From contig JAVFAS010000042.1 of NCBI GenBank assembly GCA_034002405.1, forward strand, positions 1 through 31,355: a DNA stretch of 31,355 bases. Reading direction: 5' to 3'. The position numbers were made by a program, and so were the translations under genes. Shown one piece after another: positions 1 to 8,365 of this stretch. Position 1 is the first letter of the stretch. The number at the start of each line of letters is the position of its first letter. Under the pieces are notes generated by a model that saw only the letters and a program-made list of their open reading frames with translations, made no database searches and was not told the origin of the DNA. The DNA comes from SZUA-365 sp034002405 (GTDB taxonomy: Bacteria > Bacteroidota > Ignavibacteria > SZUA-365).

Positions 1-365
1 ACGGTCTCGCCGTGCAGGTCGACCGCCCTATTCAGACACGATGGTCTGATTCTATGCAACAGTTCCCGGCCGTCGCCCATGCGAAGAATCGCGTTCACGG
101 CATCGCCACCGTTCGCGCCGTCGCCATACTGGAGCGCATCGTCATACTGGAGCGCATCGTCATACTGGAGCGCGCCGTCATTGTTCACGGCACCGCCGCG
201 AATGCGGGCGAGGGGGCCCCGGAACAACGGATCGCCCAGGCGCAGCGATGGCACGGCGCCCGGGCGATTCGGGAGTTCTCGTCGCTCTCCTTCCTCCCGT
301 GCCGCGGCCCGCGGGGAGACGGGCAGGGCGAGCACGAACAGCAGGACGGGAAGCAGCAAGCGCAT
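1..365 (-). CDS. Exported protein of unknown function, internal repeats (partial, 3' end outside window)
   Basis: The reading frame starts at the ATG complementary to 363-365, 4 nt after the stop of the upstream mutase gene. A GGAAAG Shine-Dalgarno sequence overlaps that stop, so the two genes are probably co-transcribed. The frame stays open to the window edge. The product begins with a clear signal peptide (MRLLLPVLLFVLALPVSPRA, then AAREEG), so it is probably exported. The visible mature part is low complexity. It has three near-identical six-residue units (DDALQY-like), encoded by an 18-bp DNA tandem repeat at 125-178, set in a Gly/Asn/Asp-rich stretch. I recognise no family. The signal peptide and reading frame are seen directly; the export location is inferred. 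Confidence 0.6.
   Translation of the reverse strand, partial: MRLLLPVLLFVLALPVSPRAAAREEGERRELPNRPGAVPSLRLGDPLFRGPLARIRGGAVNNDGALQYDDALQYDDALQYGDGANGGDAVNAILRMGDGRELLHRIRPSCLNRAVDLHGET
125..178. repeat. 18-bp tandem repeat, three units, inside the exported protein gene
   Basis: Three consecutive 18-bp units (unit catactggagcgcatcgt on the plus strand) lie at 125-142, 143-160 and 161-178. The first two are identical and the third differs at two bases. The unit is a multiple of three, so copy-number change would keep the frame and only lengthen or shorten the DDALQY-type peptide repeat on the minus strand. Confidence 0.8.
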
Positions 366-369
366 CACG

Positions 370-1773
370 TCACTTTCCGATATTCATCGCCGCCTTGAGC
401 AAGGCGCCCACCTTTTTCTCGCTGTCGGCTTCGGCGTAGAAACGCAGGATGGGTTCGGTGCCCGAGGCGCGAATCAGCAACCAGCCGCCGTCGATGCGGA
501 ACTTGAAGCCGTCGACCGTCTCGGTATGCAGCACGGTGTGCGCACCCAATTTCGCGATTCCTTTCCGGCACGCCGCGAGTATCGCCTGCTTGGTTTTTTC
601 GGTTGTGTGGAAATCGATGCGATCGTAAAACACGCGGCCGAATTCCGCGAAGATTTCCTCCACCGCCTGGCCGAGGGTCATGTTTTTCCTCGCGAGCGCC
701 TCGCAAAGCAGCAGGTTATTGAAGATTCCATCGCGTTCGGGGATATGCAACGAAGTTCCGACACCGCCGCTTTCCTCTCCGCCGATGAGCACGCGATCCT
801 CGAGCATCAGCTCGGTCACATACTTGAAGCCCACGGGACGCTCGTACAGCTTCAATCCGTATTTCTCGCACATGCGCGGCACGATGTCCGACACCGAGAC
901 CGTCTTCACCACGGCACCCTTTTTCCCCAGATCCTTGTGCAGGTATTTCAGGAGGATGGGAATCAGCAACTGTGTACTGACAAAATTGCCGTGTTCGTCA
1001 ACACAGCCGAAGCGGTCGGCATCGCCATCGGTGACCAGTCCGATATCGAATCGGTCCGCTTTCATCATGGCAATGAATTCGGTGAGGTTTTTCGTCAGCG
1101 GTTCCGGCGCGATGCCCTTGAATCCGGGATTGTGTTCGTCATGCATCGTGCGCACCGATGGCAGCAGTTTCTCCATCACACCGAACGACGCGCCGTACAT
1201 GACATCATACGCGATGCGCATGCCCGATTTCGCGATGAGATCGAGATCGATTTTCTTCCGGATGTCGGCAATGTACAGTGAATGCAGGTCCACCGGAACG
1301 ATGCGTTTTTCCTTCTTCAATTCTTCGATCGGACGGAATTTCACAACGCGCTGCGTCGCGACGATATCCTGCACAAGGGCTTCGATCTTCACGATGTCCT
1401 TCATCAGCGCGGACCCACCGAATTCCGCCTTGATCTTGAAGCCGTTCCACGCGGGCGGATTGTGGCTGGCGGTAATCATCACGCCCGCGGCCGCGCGTTT
1501 GCGGATGATACCCAGCGAGAGCATCGGCGTCGAGACCACGTTTTCGGCCAGCCACACCTTGATCCCCTGGCTGGCGATCACCTGCGCCGCGGCGGCGGCG
1601 AAATCCTGCGAACCGAAACGCGCGTCCCCGCCGACCACCACGCCGTTGGCGATCCGGGGATGCGAGCGATAGTAGCGTGCGAAGGCGAGGGCGACCTTGC
1701 GAACATTCTCGAATGTGTAGTCCTCGGCGATCACCGCGCGCCACCCGTCGGTCCCGAATTTGATCTCAGCCAT
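370..1773 (-). CDS. Phosphoglucomutase/phosphomannomutase family alpha-D-phosphohexomutase
   Basis: The 467-residue product is a full-length member of the alpha-D-phosphohexomutase family, which interconverts hexose 1- and 6-phosphates through a phosphoserine enzyme. All four hallmark loops are present. The catalytic serine loop TASHNP is at 101-106 (Ser103), the metal loop DGDADRFG at 249-256, the sugar-recognition loop GEESGG at 332-337 and the phosphate-binding loop RASGTEP at 435-441. The GEESGG loop fits a glucose/mannose-phosphate mutase better than GlmM, but exact substrate specificity cannot be read from sequence. The ATG start has an AGGTG Shine-Dalgarno about 6 nt upstream. It lies between glycerate kinase and an exported protein, all on one strand. 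A second, GlmM-like paralogue lies at 4361-5719. Confidence 0.93.
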   Translation of the reverse strand: MAEIKFGTDGWRAVIAEDYTFENVRKVALAFARYYRSHPRIANGVVVGGDARFGSQDFAAAAAQVIASQGIKVWLAENVVSTPMLSLGIIRKRAAAGVMITASHNPPAWNGFKIKAEFGGSALMKDIVKIEALVQDIVATQRVVKFRPIEELKKEKRIVPVDLHSLYIADIRKKIDLDLIAKSGMRIAYDVMYGASFGVMEKLLPSVRTMHDEHNPGFKGIAPEPLTKNLTEFIAMMKADRFDIGLVTDGDADRFGCVDEHGNFVSTQLLIPILLKYLHKDLGKKGAVVKTVSVSDIVPRMCEKYGLKLYERPVGFKYVTELMLEDRVLIGGEESGGVGTSLHIPERDGIFNNLLLCEALARKNMTLGQAVEEIFAEFGRVFYDRIDFHTTEKTKQAILAACRKGIAKLGAHTVLHTETVDGFKFRIDGGWLLIRASGTEPILRFYAEADSEKKVGALLKAAMNIGK

Positions 1774-1827
1774 GATGCACCTGTTTCTGATGAAAAAAAT
1801 GGGAATGTTCGAAAGTACGAAATCTCA

Positions 1828-2943
1828 TCACGACGCCGAAATCACGGGCCATGCACGGACGACGGCGTTGGCGAGTAGGCGCTCGGCCTCGCGCATCGCG
1901 TTCGCGCGGGATGCATCGGGGGAGGTGATCGGAATGATCGCGGAGAGGCCGAGATCATGCGTCAGCGTATCGACATCACCGACGACCTCCCCACAGAAGG
2001 CAACGATGGGGACGCCGCGCCCGGCCGCCGCGTCGCGGAGACCCGTCAGCACCTTCCCCTGTGTGCTCTGTGCGTCGATGCGTCCCTCGCCCGTGATGAC
2101 CAGGTCGGCGAAGGCCAGCACGTCATCAAATCCGCTGTGCCGCCGTACGAACGCCGCACCGGAGTGGATGCGTGCGCCGGCGAAACAGGCAAGCGCGAAT
2201 CCGAGTCCGCCCGCGGCCCCCATGCCGGGCGCATCCGGATCGACCGCGCGCACATCGCGGCGGGCCACCGCGGCGAAGTGGCCGATCGCATGATCCCATT
2301 CCTGGATTTCCGGCTCCGGTATTCCCTTTTGTGGCCCGTACACCGCCGTCGCGCCGCGTGGACCGAGGAGTGGATTGTCCACGTCTGCGAGCGCGGTGAT
2401 CGCCTGCGCGGCGCGGTGTGGCATCTCGACCGCGCGGACCGAGGCAAGCGCATCCCGTACGCCGCGGGGGGCTTCGATCGACAGCTGGAAGCGTGCGCCA
2501 AGCGCGGTCGCCAGCCCATACCCGGCATCGTTGGTCGCCGTCCCCCCGAGTCCACAGTACACGGTGGAGTACCCCCGTTCGGCGAGATCGCGCAACAACA
2601 TCCCCAGGCCGTCGCTGCGCAGCAGGCGCGGATCGTGTTCGTCCCCGGCGAGCAGCGTGAGACCGATACAGGCAGCGGATTCGACCAGCGCGCTGCCGTC
2701 GGGCAGCTGCAGCCAGCGGGCTTGGACCGGACGGCCGAGCGGGTCGTGGACGGTGGTCAGATGCAGGCGTCCACCGACGGCCCGGAATATCGCGTCGACC
2801 GTTCCCTCACCGCCGTCCGCCTGTGGCCGCAGTACACAACGGACCGCGGGGTCCAATCGCGTGATCACCGCCGCGATGGTTTCCGCGGCCCGGAGCGCCG
2901 TCAGACTGCCCTTGAAGGAATCGGGGGCGAGCAGGACGTTCAT
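1828..2943 (-). CDS. Glycerate 2-kinase (GarK/GlxK family)
   Basis: The 371-residue protein has the length and motifs of the GarK/GlxK glycerate kinase family. These are an N-terminal APDSFKGSLTA at about 6-16, the glycine-rich GLGGTATNDAG at about 131-141, and a C-terminal ITGEGRIDAQSTQGK segment. Characterised members of this family phosphorylate D-glycerate to 2-phosphoglycerate with ATP in the cytoplasm. That product is the substrate of enolase, whose gene ends 72 nt upstream, so the neighbours would feed glycerate directly into phosphoenolpyruvate. The ATG start is preceded by AGGA at about 7 nt. Nothing suggests truncation. The family call is firm. The link to enolase is inferred from gene order. 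Confidence 0.93.
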   Translation of the reverse strand: MNVLLAPDSFKGSLTALRAAETIAAVITRLDPAVRCVLRPQADGGEGTVDAIFRAVGGRLHLTTVHDPLGRPVQARWLQLPDGSALVESAACIGLTLLAGDEHDPRLLRSDGLGMLLRDLAERGYSTVYCGLGGTATNDAGYGLATALGARFQLSIEAPRGVRDALASVRAVEMPHRAAQAITALADVDNPLLGPRGATAVYGPQKGIPEPEIQEWDHAIGHFAAVARRDVRAVDPDAPGMGAAGGLGFALACFAGARIHSGAAFVRRHSGFDDVLAFADLVITGEGRIDAQSTQGKVLTGLRDAAAGRGVPIVAFCGEVVGDVDTLTHDLGLSAIIPITSPDASRANAMREAERLLANAVVRAWPVISAS

Positions 2944-3015
2944 GGCCGTTCCTGTACGAATAGGGTGGTGACCATGTCACGGAGCGCACGATGCCGCGCA
3001 CCGCGCATGGCGTGA

Positions 3016-4314
3016 TCAGCGTGCGACGTTGAAGGCCGAGGCACCGGCGAAGTGGCCGTTGGTGTCGAGTTCCTCCTCGATCCGGAGCAGCTGATTGTAT
3101 TTGGCGATGCGGTCGGAACGCGAGGCCGATCCGGTCTTGATCTGTCCGGCATTCGTCGCCACCGCGAAGTCGGCGATCAACGCGTCCTCGGTCTCGCCGG
3201 AACGATGGCTGATCACGGAGGTGTAGCGCGCGCGTTTGGCCATCTCCACGGCGTCGAGCGTTTCGGTGAGCGTGCCGATCTGATTGACCTTGATGAGAAT
3301 GGAGTTCGCGATGCCCCGGGCAATGCCCTCGGCGAAAATCGCGGTGTTCGTGACGAAGATGTCATCCCCCACGATCTGGCAACGGTCGCCGATACGATCG
3401 GTGAGTCGTTTCCAGCCGTCCCAGTCATTCTCACCCAGGCCATCCTCGATCGAGATGATCGGATACTTCGCCACGAGGTCCGCGTACATCTCGATCATTT
3501 CGTCCGCGCTCCGGAGGCTTTTGTCCGATTTGAAGAATCGGTACATGGCGCTGCCGTCGGCCTGTTTCTCGAACATCTCGCTCGCCGCGACATCGAGCGC
3601 GATCGAGCAATCGTCAGGGGTGTACTTCGCCCGTTCCATTGCCTTGAGGATGTACTGAATCGCCTCCTCGTTGCTCTTGAGACTGGGGGCAAACCCGCCC
3701 TCGTCGCCGACGGACGTATTGAGCCCGGCGTCATGCAGGACCTTCTTGAGTGCGTGGAAAATTTCCGCGCCGCAACGCAGCGCCTCGCCGAAGGTCGGCA
3801 GGCCATGCGGCACGATCATGAATTCCTGGAAGTCGACGGTGTTATCGGCATGCTTGCCGCCATTGAGAATGTTCATCATCGGCACGGGCAGCACCTTGGC
3901 GTTCGTGCCGCCGAGATAGCGGTACAACGGCATGTCGAGCGTTTCCGCGGCCGCGCGCGCGATCGCCATGGATACCCCGAGCGTGGCGTTGGCGCCGAGT
4001 CGGGATTTGTTCGGCGTGCCGTCAAGCTCGATCAGGTAATTGTCGATGCCGACCTGGTCGAACGCATCCCAGCCGATCAGCTCGTCGGCCAGTTCGTCGT
4101 TGACGTTTTCCACCGCCGTGAGCACGCCCTTGCCAAGATAGCGTGCGTCATCGCCGTCACGGAGTTCGACGGCCTCGCGTTCGCCGGTGGATGCCCCACT
4201 GGGCACGGCCGCACGGCCACGCACGCCGCTTTCAAGTTCGACCTCGACCTCGACGGTGGGATTGCCGCGGGAATCGAGAATTTCTCTTGCGAAAAGATCC
4301 ACAATCGTCGTCAT
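3016..4314 (-). CDS. eno: Enolase (phosphopyruvate hydratase)
   Basis: This 432-residue enolase interconverts 2-phosphoglycerate and phosphoenolpyruvate in glycolysis. The N terminus (ARE-ILDSRGNPTVEVEV) and signature ILIKVNQIGTLTET (339-352, catalytic Lys342) are canonical. The likely catalytic Glu205 and the metal ligands Asp241, Glu290 and Asp317 are in place. The open frame runs further upstream to 4749, but that part is antisense-like composition overlapping the upstream mutase gene. The start at 4314 gives the normal enolase N terminus and length. The Shine-Dalgarno here is weak (GAAG). It lies 46 nt after the GlmM-like gene and 72 nt before glycerate kinase on the same strand. Confidence 0.97.
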   Translation of the reverse strand: MTTIVDLFAREILDSRGNPTVEVEVELESGVRGRAAVPSGASTGEREAVELRDGDDARYLGKGVLTAVENVNDELADELIGWDAFDQVGIDNYLIELDGTPNKSRLGANATLGVSMAIARAAAETLDMPLYRYLGGTNAKVLPVPMMNILNGGKHADNTVDFQEFMIVPHGLPTFGEALRCGAEIFHALKKVLHDAGLNTSVGDEGGFAPSLKSNEEAIQYILKAMERAKYTPDDCSIALDVAASEMFEKQADGSAMYRFFKSDKSLRSADEMIEMYADLVAKYPIISIEDGLGENDWDGWKRLTDRIGDRCQIVGDDIFVTNTAIFAEGIARGIANSILIKVNQIGTLTETLDAVEMAKRARYTSVISHRSGETEDALIADFAVATNAGQIKTGSASRSDRIAKYNQLLRIEEELDTNGHFAGASAFNVAR

Positions 4315-4360
4315 GTTGGTATCTCGCTTCTTATGCTGTATGGAAAAAACTGGATTCTGC

Positions 4361-5719
4361 TCACGGAAACACGCGGTCCGACACCATGCGAACCAGCGCG
4401 TCGGCCTCCGCCGCCGAGCGGGCCTCGCCGATGATGCGCATGATCGGCTCGGTGTTGGACGCCCGAAGATGCACCCATCCATCGGGGAAATCGATCCGCA
4501 CGCCGTCGCGCGTGTCGATGCGTTCGCCGGCGAAGCACTCCGCCGCGCGCGCGAGCACGGCGGCGGGATCCCTGCCTTCGATGGAATACCGGGATTTCCG
4601 GATCTCGTACCGCGGCAGGGAGGCGCGGTACTCGGACGCGCGCCCGCCGTGCGTGGCGAGCGCATGCAGCACCAACACGATGCCGACCAGCGAATCGCGG
4701 CCGGCATGCACGGCGGGCATGATGATGCCACCGCTTCCTTCCCCACCAATCACCGCACCTGTTTCCTTCATGGCCTTGACGACATTGATCTCGCCGACCG
4801 GCGCGCGGAAGACCCGTGCGCCGGAACGCGCCGCGACGTCGTCGACCGCGCGCGTGGTGGAAAGGTTTACCACGACCGCGGGACCGGTCCCCGGTGCCTG
4901 CATTCCCAGCGCGGCATCAACCGCCGTGGTCACCGAATACTCCTCCCCGAACGGATCGCCTTGCTCGGTGAACAGCACCAGCCGGTCGGCATCCGGATCA
5001 ACGGCGATACCGAGATCCGCGTGCCGCGCGCGCACGGCGTCACCGAGGCTCGCGAGGTTCTCGGGGAGCGGCTCGGGCGTGTGCGGAAAGACCCCTGATC
5101 CATCGCAAGCCACGGGAAGCACGGTGCAACCGAGCCGCTCGAGCAGTCGCGGGACGATGCGCGATCCCGACGCGTTGACCGCATCGACCGCCACACGGAA
5201 GTGGCGTGCCGCGATGGCGGCGCGATCGACCGGAATGGCGGCGAGTACGCGATCGATGTGTTCGTCAAGCACCGCGGGGCGTTCGATGACCTGTCCCAGG
5301 GCGTTCCATCGCGCGCGCGGACCTTCGCCCGCATCGGCGAGGGCGAAGAGCGCGGCATTCTGCACCGCATCGAGAAAGACACCGTCGGGACCAAGAAACT
5401 TCAGCCCGTTCCATTCGGCGGGATTGTGGCTGGCCGTGATCGCGATGCCCCCGCGGGCGTCGCTGTGTTCCGTGACCAGTTGCACCGTGGGGGTGGGTAC
5501 CACACCGCAGTCGATGACGTCGATTCCCGCGCACTGCAAGGTGGCACGCGCGAGATCGGTCAGGATGCGACCGTGGGGACGTCCGTCTGCTCCGAGGACG
5601 ATGGGTCCACCGCCGCACCACTGTGCGAACGCGGTGACGTAGGTCAGCACCGTCTCGGGGAGGAGCGTCTCCCCGACGATCCCGCGAATACCGGATATGC
5701 TCCGAATCAGATTGCTCAT
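4361..5719 (-). CDS. glmM: Phosphoglucosamine mutase-like phosphohexomutase (GlmM)
   Basis: From the chosen start the protein has 452 residues and begins MSNLIRSISGIRGIVG, the typical start of Bacteroidota-type GlmM. GlmM converts glucosamine-6-phosphate to glucosamine-1-phosphate for peptidoglycan and lipopolysaccharide precursors. The catalytic loop TASHNP is at 95-100 (Ser97), the metal loop DPDADR at 241-246, GEGSGG at 326-331 and RASNTEP at 419-425. The GEGSGG/RASNTEP pair favours GlmM over the GEESGG-bearing paralogue at 370-1773. An in-frame ATG at 5737 has a slightly better AGG spacing and is a possible alternative start, adding MNNTPR; 5791 is less likely. It is the first gene of the cluster and diverges from the potassium operon. 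Confidence 0.85.
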   Translation of the reverse strand: MSNLIRSISGIRGIVGETLLPETVLTYVTAFAQWCGGGPIVLGADGRPHGRILTDLARATLQCAGIDVIDCGVVPTPTVQLVTEHSDARGGIAITASHNPAEWNGLKFLGPDGVFLDAVQNAALFALADAGEGPRARWNALGQVIERPAVLDEHIDRVLAAIPVDRAAIAARHFRVAVDAVNASGSRIVPRLLERLGCTVLPVACDGSGVFPHTPEPLPENLASLGDAVRARHADLGIAVDPDADRLVLFTEQGDPFGEEYSVTTAVDAALGMQAPGTGPAVVVNLSTTRAVDDVAARSGARVFRAPVGEINVVKAMKETGAVIGGEGSGGIIMPAVHAGRDSLVGIVLVLHALATHGGRASEYRASLPRYEIRKSRYSIEGRDPAAVLARAAECFAGERIDTRDGVRIDFPDGWVHLRASNTEPIMRIIGEARSAAEADALVRMVSDRVFP

Positions 5720-5737
5720 GCGTGGAGTGTTGTTCAT

Positions 5738-5841
5738 AGCCTGATGATCGCCGCCTGCTGCTAAACTACGAACCGACCATCCGAGAAACAAACCCGGGAA
5801 AGGATGGACTTGCTTTGCGGAACGGGGTTTGATAGTTTGCC
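5738..5841. promoter_or_regulatory. Divergent intergenic region between glmM-like gene and potassium operon
   Basis: About 100 nt separate the two divergently read genes, so promoters for both must lie here or within the gene starts. The stretch is AT-richer than its surroundings, with TAGTTT motifs on both strands (near 5831-5838 on plus, and around 5762-5768 on minus). These are loosely reminiscent of the Bacteroidota -7 element, but I see no convincing full promoter. No hairpin or riboswitch-like fold was recognised. Confidence 0.35.
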
Positions 5842-7653
5842 ATGTTATTCAGGATTTCCCGAAACATGTTCTCCACCCTTCAGCAGTCACATGCCCGGTT
5901 CGCGCGGAGTAGCAGGCGGATCAATACCATCCTGGCCGTGCTCGGCGTATGGGTGCTGCTCGGCCTGGTCCTCGAATACGGATTCCATCTCCCAACGGGG
6001 TGGGTTCGCGTCCTCGAAACCCTGGACCTCCTCATCCTTCTGCTGTTCGTCGCGGCACAGATCGGAAAGGTCCTCCGTTCACCCGATCGCCGTGAGTATA
6101 TCCTCGAACATCGGCTGGAATACGCGCTGACGATTCCCCTGCTCGCCGTGCTCGTGCTCGTACCGGTCGCGGTGTGGATATTCCCCGACACCGTGGCGGA
6201 GCTCGCGCGCCAGTGGCATCTGCGCGGACTTTCCTCCCTCCTGATCCTGCTCGCGCAGATCGTCATCGTGCTCAGTCTCTTCTTCGGGGCACTGCGTGTC
6301 AGCCGGCGGCTCACGCGGATGCATATCCAACCCGCCCGCCTGTTCATTGCAAGCTTTGTCCTGGTGATCGTACTGGGTGCGCTGGCCTTGCTGCTTCCGC
6401 GGGCGACCACCCAGGGCATCACGGGGATCGATGCCCTGTTCACGTCGGCGAGCGCGGTCTGTGTCACGGGCCTGATCACCGTGGACACCCCGACGGCCTT
6501 CACGCGCCTCGGCCAAGTGATCATCCTGCTGCTGATCCAGATCGGCGGACTGGGACTGATGACCTTCACCACCTTTTTCGCGCTGTTCAGTGGACGTCTG
6601 AGCATCAAGGAACGCGTGCTCATGCAGGATCTCCTCAGCCGCGAAAATCTCGGCGAGATCCGTCGCACCTTGCTGCAGATCGTCGGCGTCACGCTGCTGA
6701 TCGAAGCCGCCGGCGCCGTGCTCCTCTTCGTGTCGTGGGACGATGCACTATTCCCGTCGACAGGACAACGGATATTCAGCTCCGTTTTTCATTCCGTCTC
6801 GGCCTTCTGCAACGCGGGATTCTCGCTGTTCGGCGACAATCTCGCCGGCCGCGCGGTGGCGATGAACGTGCAGGTCAACATCACCATCGCGGGACTCATC
6901 GTGCTCGGGGGACTCGGTTTCATCACGATCGTCAATCTGGCCGGCGCGCGACCCTGGGCGCGCGGATCGCACCGTCTGCATCACCGGCTCACCGCGCAGA
7001 GCCGCATCGTGCTCGCAAGCACGGGGATCCTGATTGTCGCCGCCGCCACGCTGTTCTTCGCGCTGGAATACCACAATACGCTGGCGGGACTGCGATGGTG
7101 GGAAAAGATCATGGCCGCGGTGTTCCAGTCCATCACGACACGAACAGCAGGATTCAACACCATCGACACCGGCGCGATCGCGGTGCCGTCCACCCTGCTG
7201 TTCCTGTTCCTGATGTTCATCGGCGCCTCCCCCGGCTCGACCGGCGGCGGCATCAAGACCACGACGGCGGCCCTGCTGCTGCTCGCGGGGATCCATTACA
7301 TCCGCGGGAAAAAGGATATCGAGATCGGTCATCGCACGATCCCCTGGAGCACGGTCGACCGCGCCTCGGCGGTGCTGTTCTTCAGCCTTGTCATCCTCGC
7401 GCTGTCGGTCTTCCTGGTCAGCATGTTCGAGCCATTTGCCCTCATCGATATCCTGTTTGAATGCGTCTCGGCGATGGGAACCGTCGGCCTCTCGCGCGGC
7501 ATCACCTTCGCCCTCGCGGATACAAGCAAGATCATCCTTATCTTCACCATGTTGATCGGTCGCGTCGGCGCGCTCACGTTGATGATGGCGCTCACGCGCC
7601 GCGCCCCGCTCAGCCGCGTCGACTATCCCACCGAACAGATCATGGTCGGGTGA
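5842..7653 (+). CDS. ktrB: Potassium uptake channel subunit, KtrB/TrkH family, with N-terminal extension
   Basis: This 603-residue polytopic membrane protein is the ion-conducting subunit of a Trk/Ktr potassium uptake system. Four pore-loop repeats carry the single-glycine selectivity filters: SASAVCVTGL (202-211, Gly210), SVSAFCNAGFS (318-328, Gly325), QSITTRTAGFN (429-439, Gly437) and ECVSAMGTVGLS (540-551, Gly549). The hallmark segment GASPGSTGGGIKTTT is at about 461-475. Typical KtrB has about 450 residues. Here about 150-160 extra residues at the N terminus hold roughly four hydrophobic helices (about 31-48, 57-75, 94-114 and 131-151) before the first pore repeat. The start could be ATG 5842 or 5866 (MFSTLQQ); neither has a strong Shine-Dalgarno. 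The adjacent KtrA gene supports the role. Confidence 0.93.
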   Translation: MLFRISRNMFSTLQQSHARFARSSRRINTILAVLGVWVLLGLVLEYGFHLPTGWVRVLETLDLLILLLFVAAQIGKVLRSPDRREYILEHRLEYALTIPLLAVLVLVPVAVWIFPDTVAELARQWHLRGLSSLLILLAQIVIVLSLFFGALRVSRRLTRMHIQPARLFIASFVLVIVLGALALLLPRATTQGITGIDALFTSASAVCVTGLITVDTPTAFTRLGQVIILLLIQIGGLGLMTFTTFFALFSGRLSIKERVLMQDLLSRENLGEIRRTLLQIVGVTLLIEAAGAVLLFVSWDDALFPSTGQRIFSSVFHSVSAFCNAGFSLFGDNLAGRAVAMNVQVNITIAGLIVLGGLGFITIVNLAGARPWARGSHRLHHRLTAQSRIVLASTGILIVAAATLFFALEYHNTLAGLRWWEKIMAAVFQSITTRTAGFNTIDTGAIAVPSTLLFLFLMFIGASPGSTGGGIKTTTAALLLLAGIHYIRGKKDIEIGHRTIPWSTVDRASAVLFFSLVILALSVFLVSMFEPFALIDILFECVSAMGTVGLSRGITFALADTSKIILIFTMLIGRVGALTLMMALTRRAPLSRVDYPTEQIMVG

Positions 7654-7683
7654 GCGCGGTCTTTTCATCATTGCGGAGAACCC

Positions 7684-8364
7684 ATGGTCAAACGTTTCGC
7701 TGTCATCGGACTCGGATATTTCGGCTCGAATATCGCGCGGGAACTCACCCGGCAGGGTGCCGAAGTCATCGCGATCGATAACACGCTGAGCAAGGTCGAG
7801 GAAATCAAGGATGAGGTTGCCTACGCCGTGCGCCTTGACAGCACCGATGAAAAAACCTTGCGAAACCAGGGACTCGAGGATCTCGACGGTGTGATTGTCT
7901 CGATCGGCGAGGACTTCGAAAGTGCCCTTCTCACCTGTGTCCTTCTGCTCGAATTCGGCTGCCGGAACGTCATCGTGAAATCCACTTCGCCCATCCATAC
8001 CCGCATTTTCAAATCCGTCGGTGTGCAGAATATCGTGGCCCCCGATCTCGCCATCGCCGAGCGCCTGGCGGTATCCCTGGTCAGCGCGAATATTCTCGAC
8101 ACCATCCCGCTGACCGATGACTACAGCATCATCCAGATACGCGCGCCGCGCTTCATGGTCGGACAGACCCTGCAGGGACTCAATCTCCGCGGCGCGTACG
8201 ATGTCAACCTCATCACGATCAAACGCGAACGCACGGCTCCCGATGACATCGGACACCGCGAGACCATCATCGGCGTGCCCCGGCCCGACACGGTCATCGA
8301 AAAACACGATGTGCTCATCCTGATGGGATCGCGCAAGAGCATCGAACGTCTGGGAAAGGAATAA
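7684..8364 (+). CDS. ktrA: Potassium uptake regulatory subunit KtrA/TrkA (RCK domains)
   Basis: The 226-residue cytoplasmic protein has one RCK_N Rossmann domain (about 1-125) and one RCK_C domain (about 140-224). This is the single-copy architecture of KtrA, unlike the duplicated E. coli TrkA of about 458 residues. The nucleotide-binding motif GLGYFGS is at 9-15, and the acidic residue ending strand two is Asp32. KtrA rings bind nucleotides and gate the KtrB channel encoded 30 nt upstream. The ATG is preceded by GGAGAA at about 6 nt. The next gene starts 1 nt after the stop, implying co-transcription and translational coupling. Confidence 0.95.
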   Translation: MVKRFAVIGLGYFGSNIARELTRQGAEVIAIDNTLSKVEEIKDEVAYAVRLDSTDEKTLRNQGLEDLDGVIVSIGEDFESALLTCVLLLEFGCRNVIVKSTSPIHTRIFKSVGVQNIVAPDLAIAERLAVSLVSANILDTIPLTDDYSIIQIRAPRFMVGQTLQGLNLRGAYDVNLITIKRERTAPDDIGHRETIIGVPRPDTVIEKHDVLILMGSRKSIERLGKE

Positions 8365-8365
8365 C

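Noticed and set aside
79..1281. A 400-codon plus-strand frame over the first mutase gene
   Set aside because: The minus strand encodes an intact phosphohexomutase with all catalytic loops; the plus frame has no recognisable features.
4315..4749. An N-terminal extension of enolase
   Set aside because: The extra 145 codons overlap the GlmM-like gene in another frame, are Cys/Arg/Ser-rich and do not match enolase; the start at 4314 gives the family N terminus.
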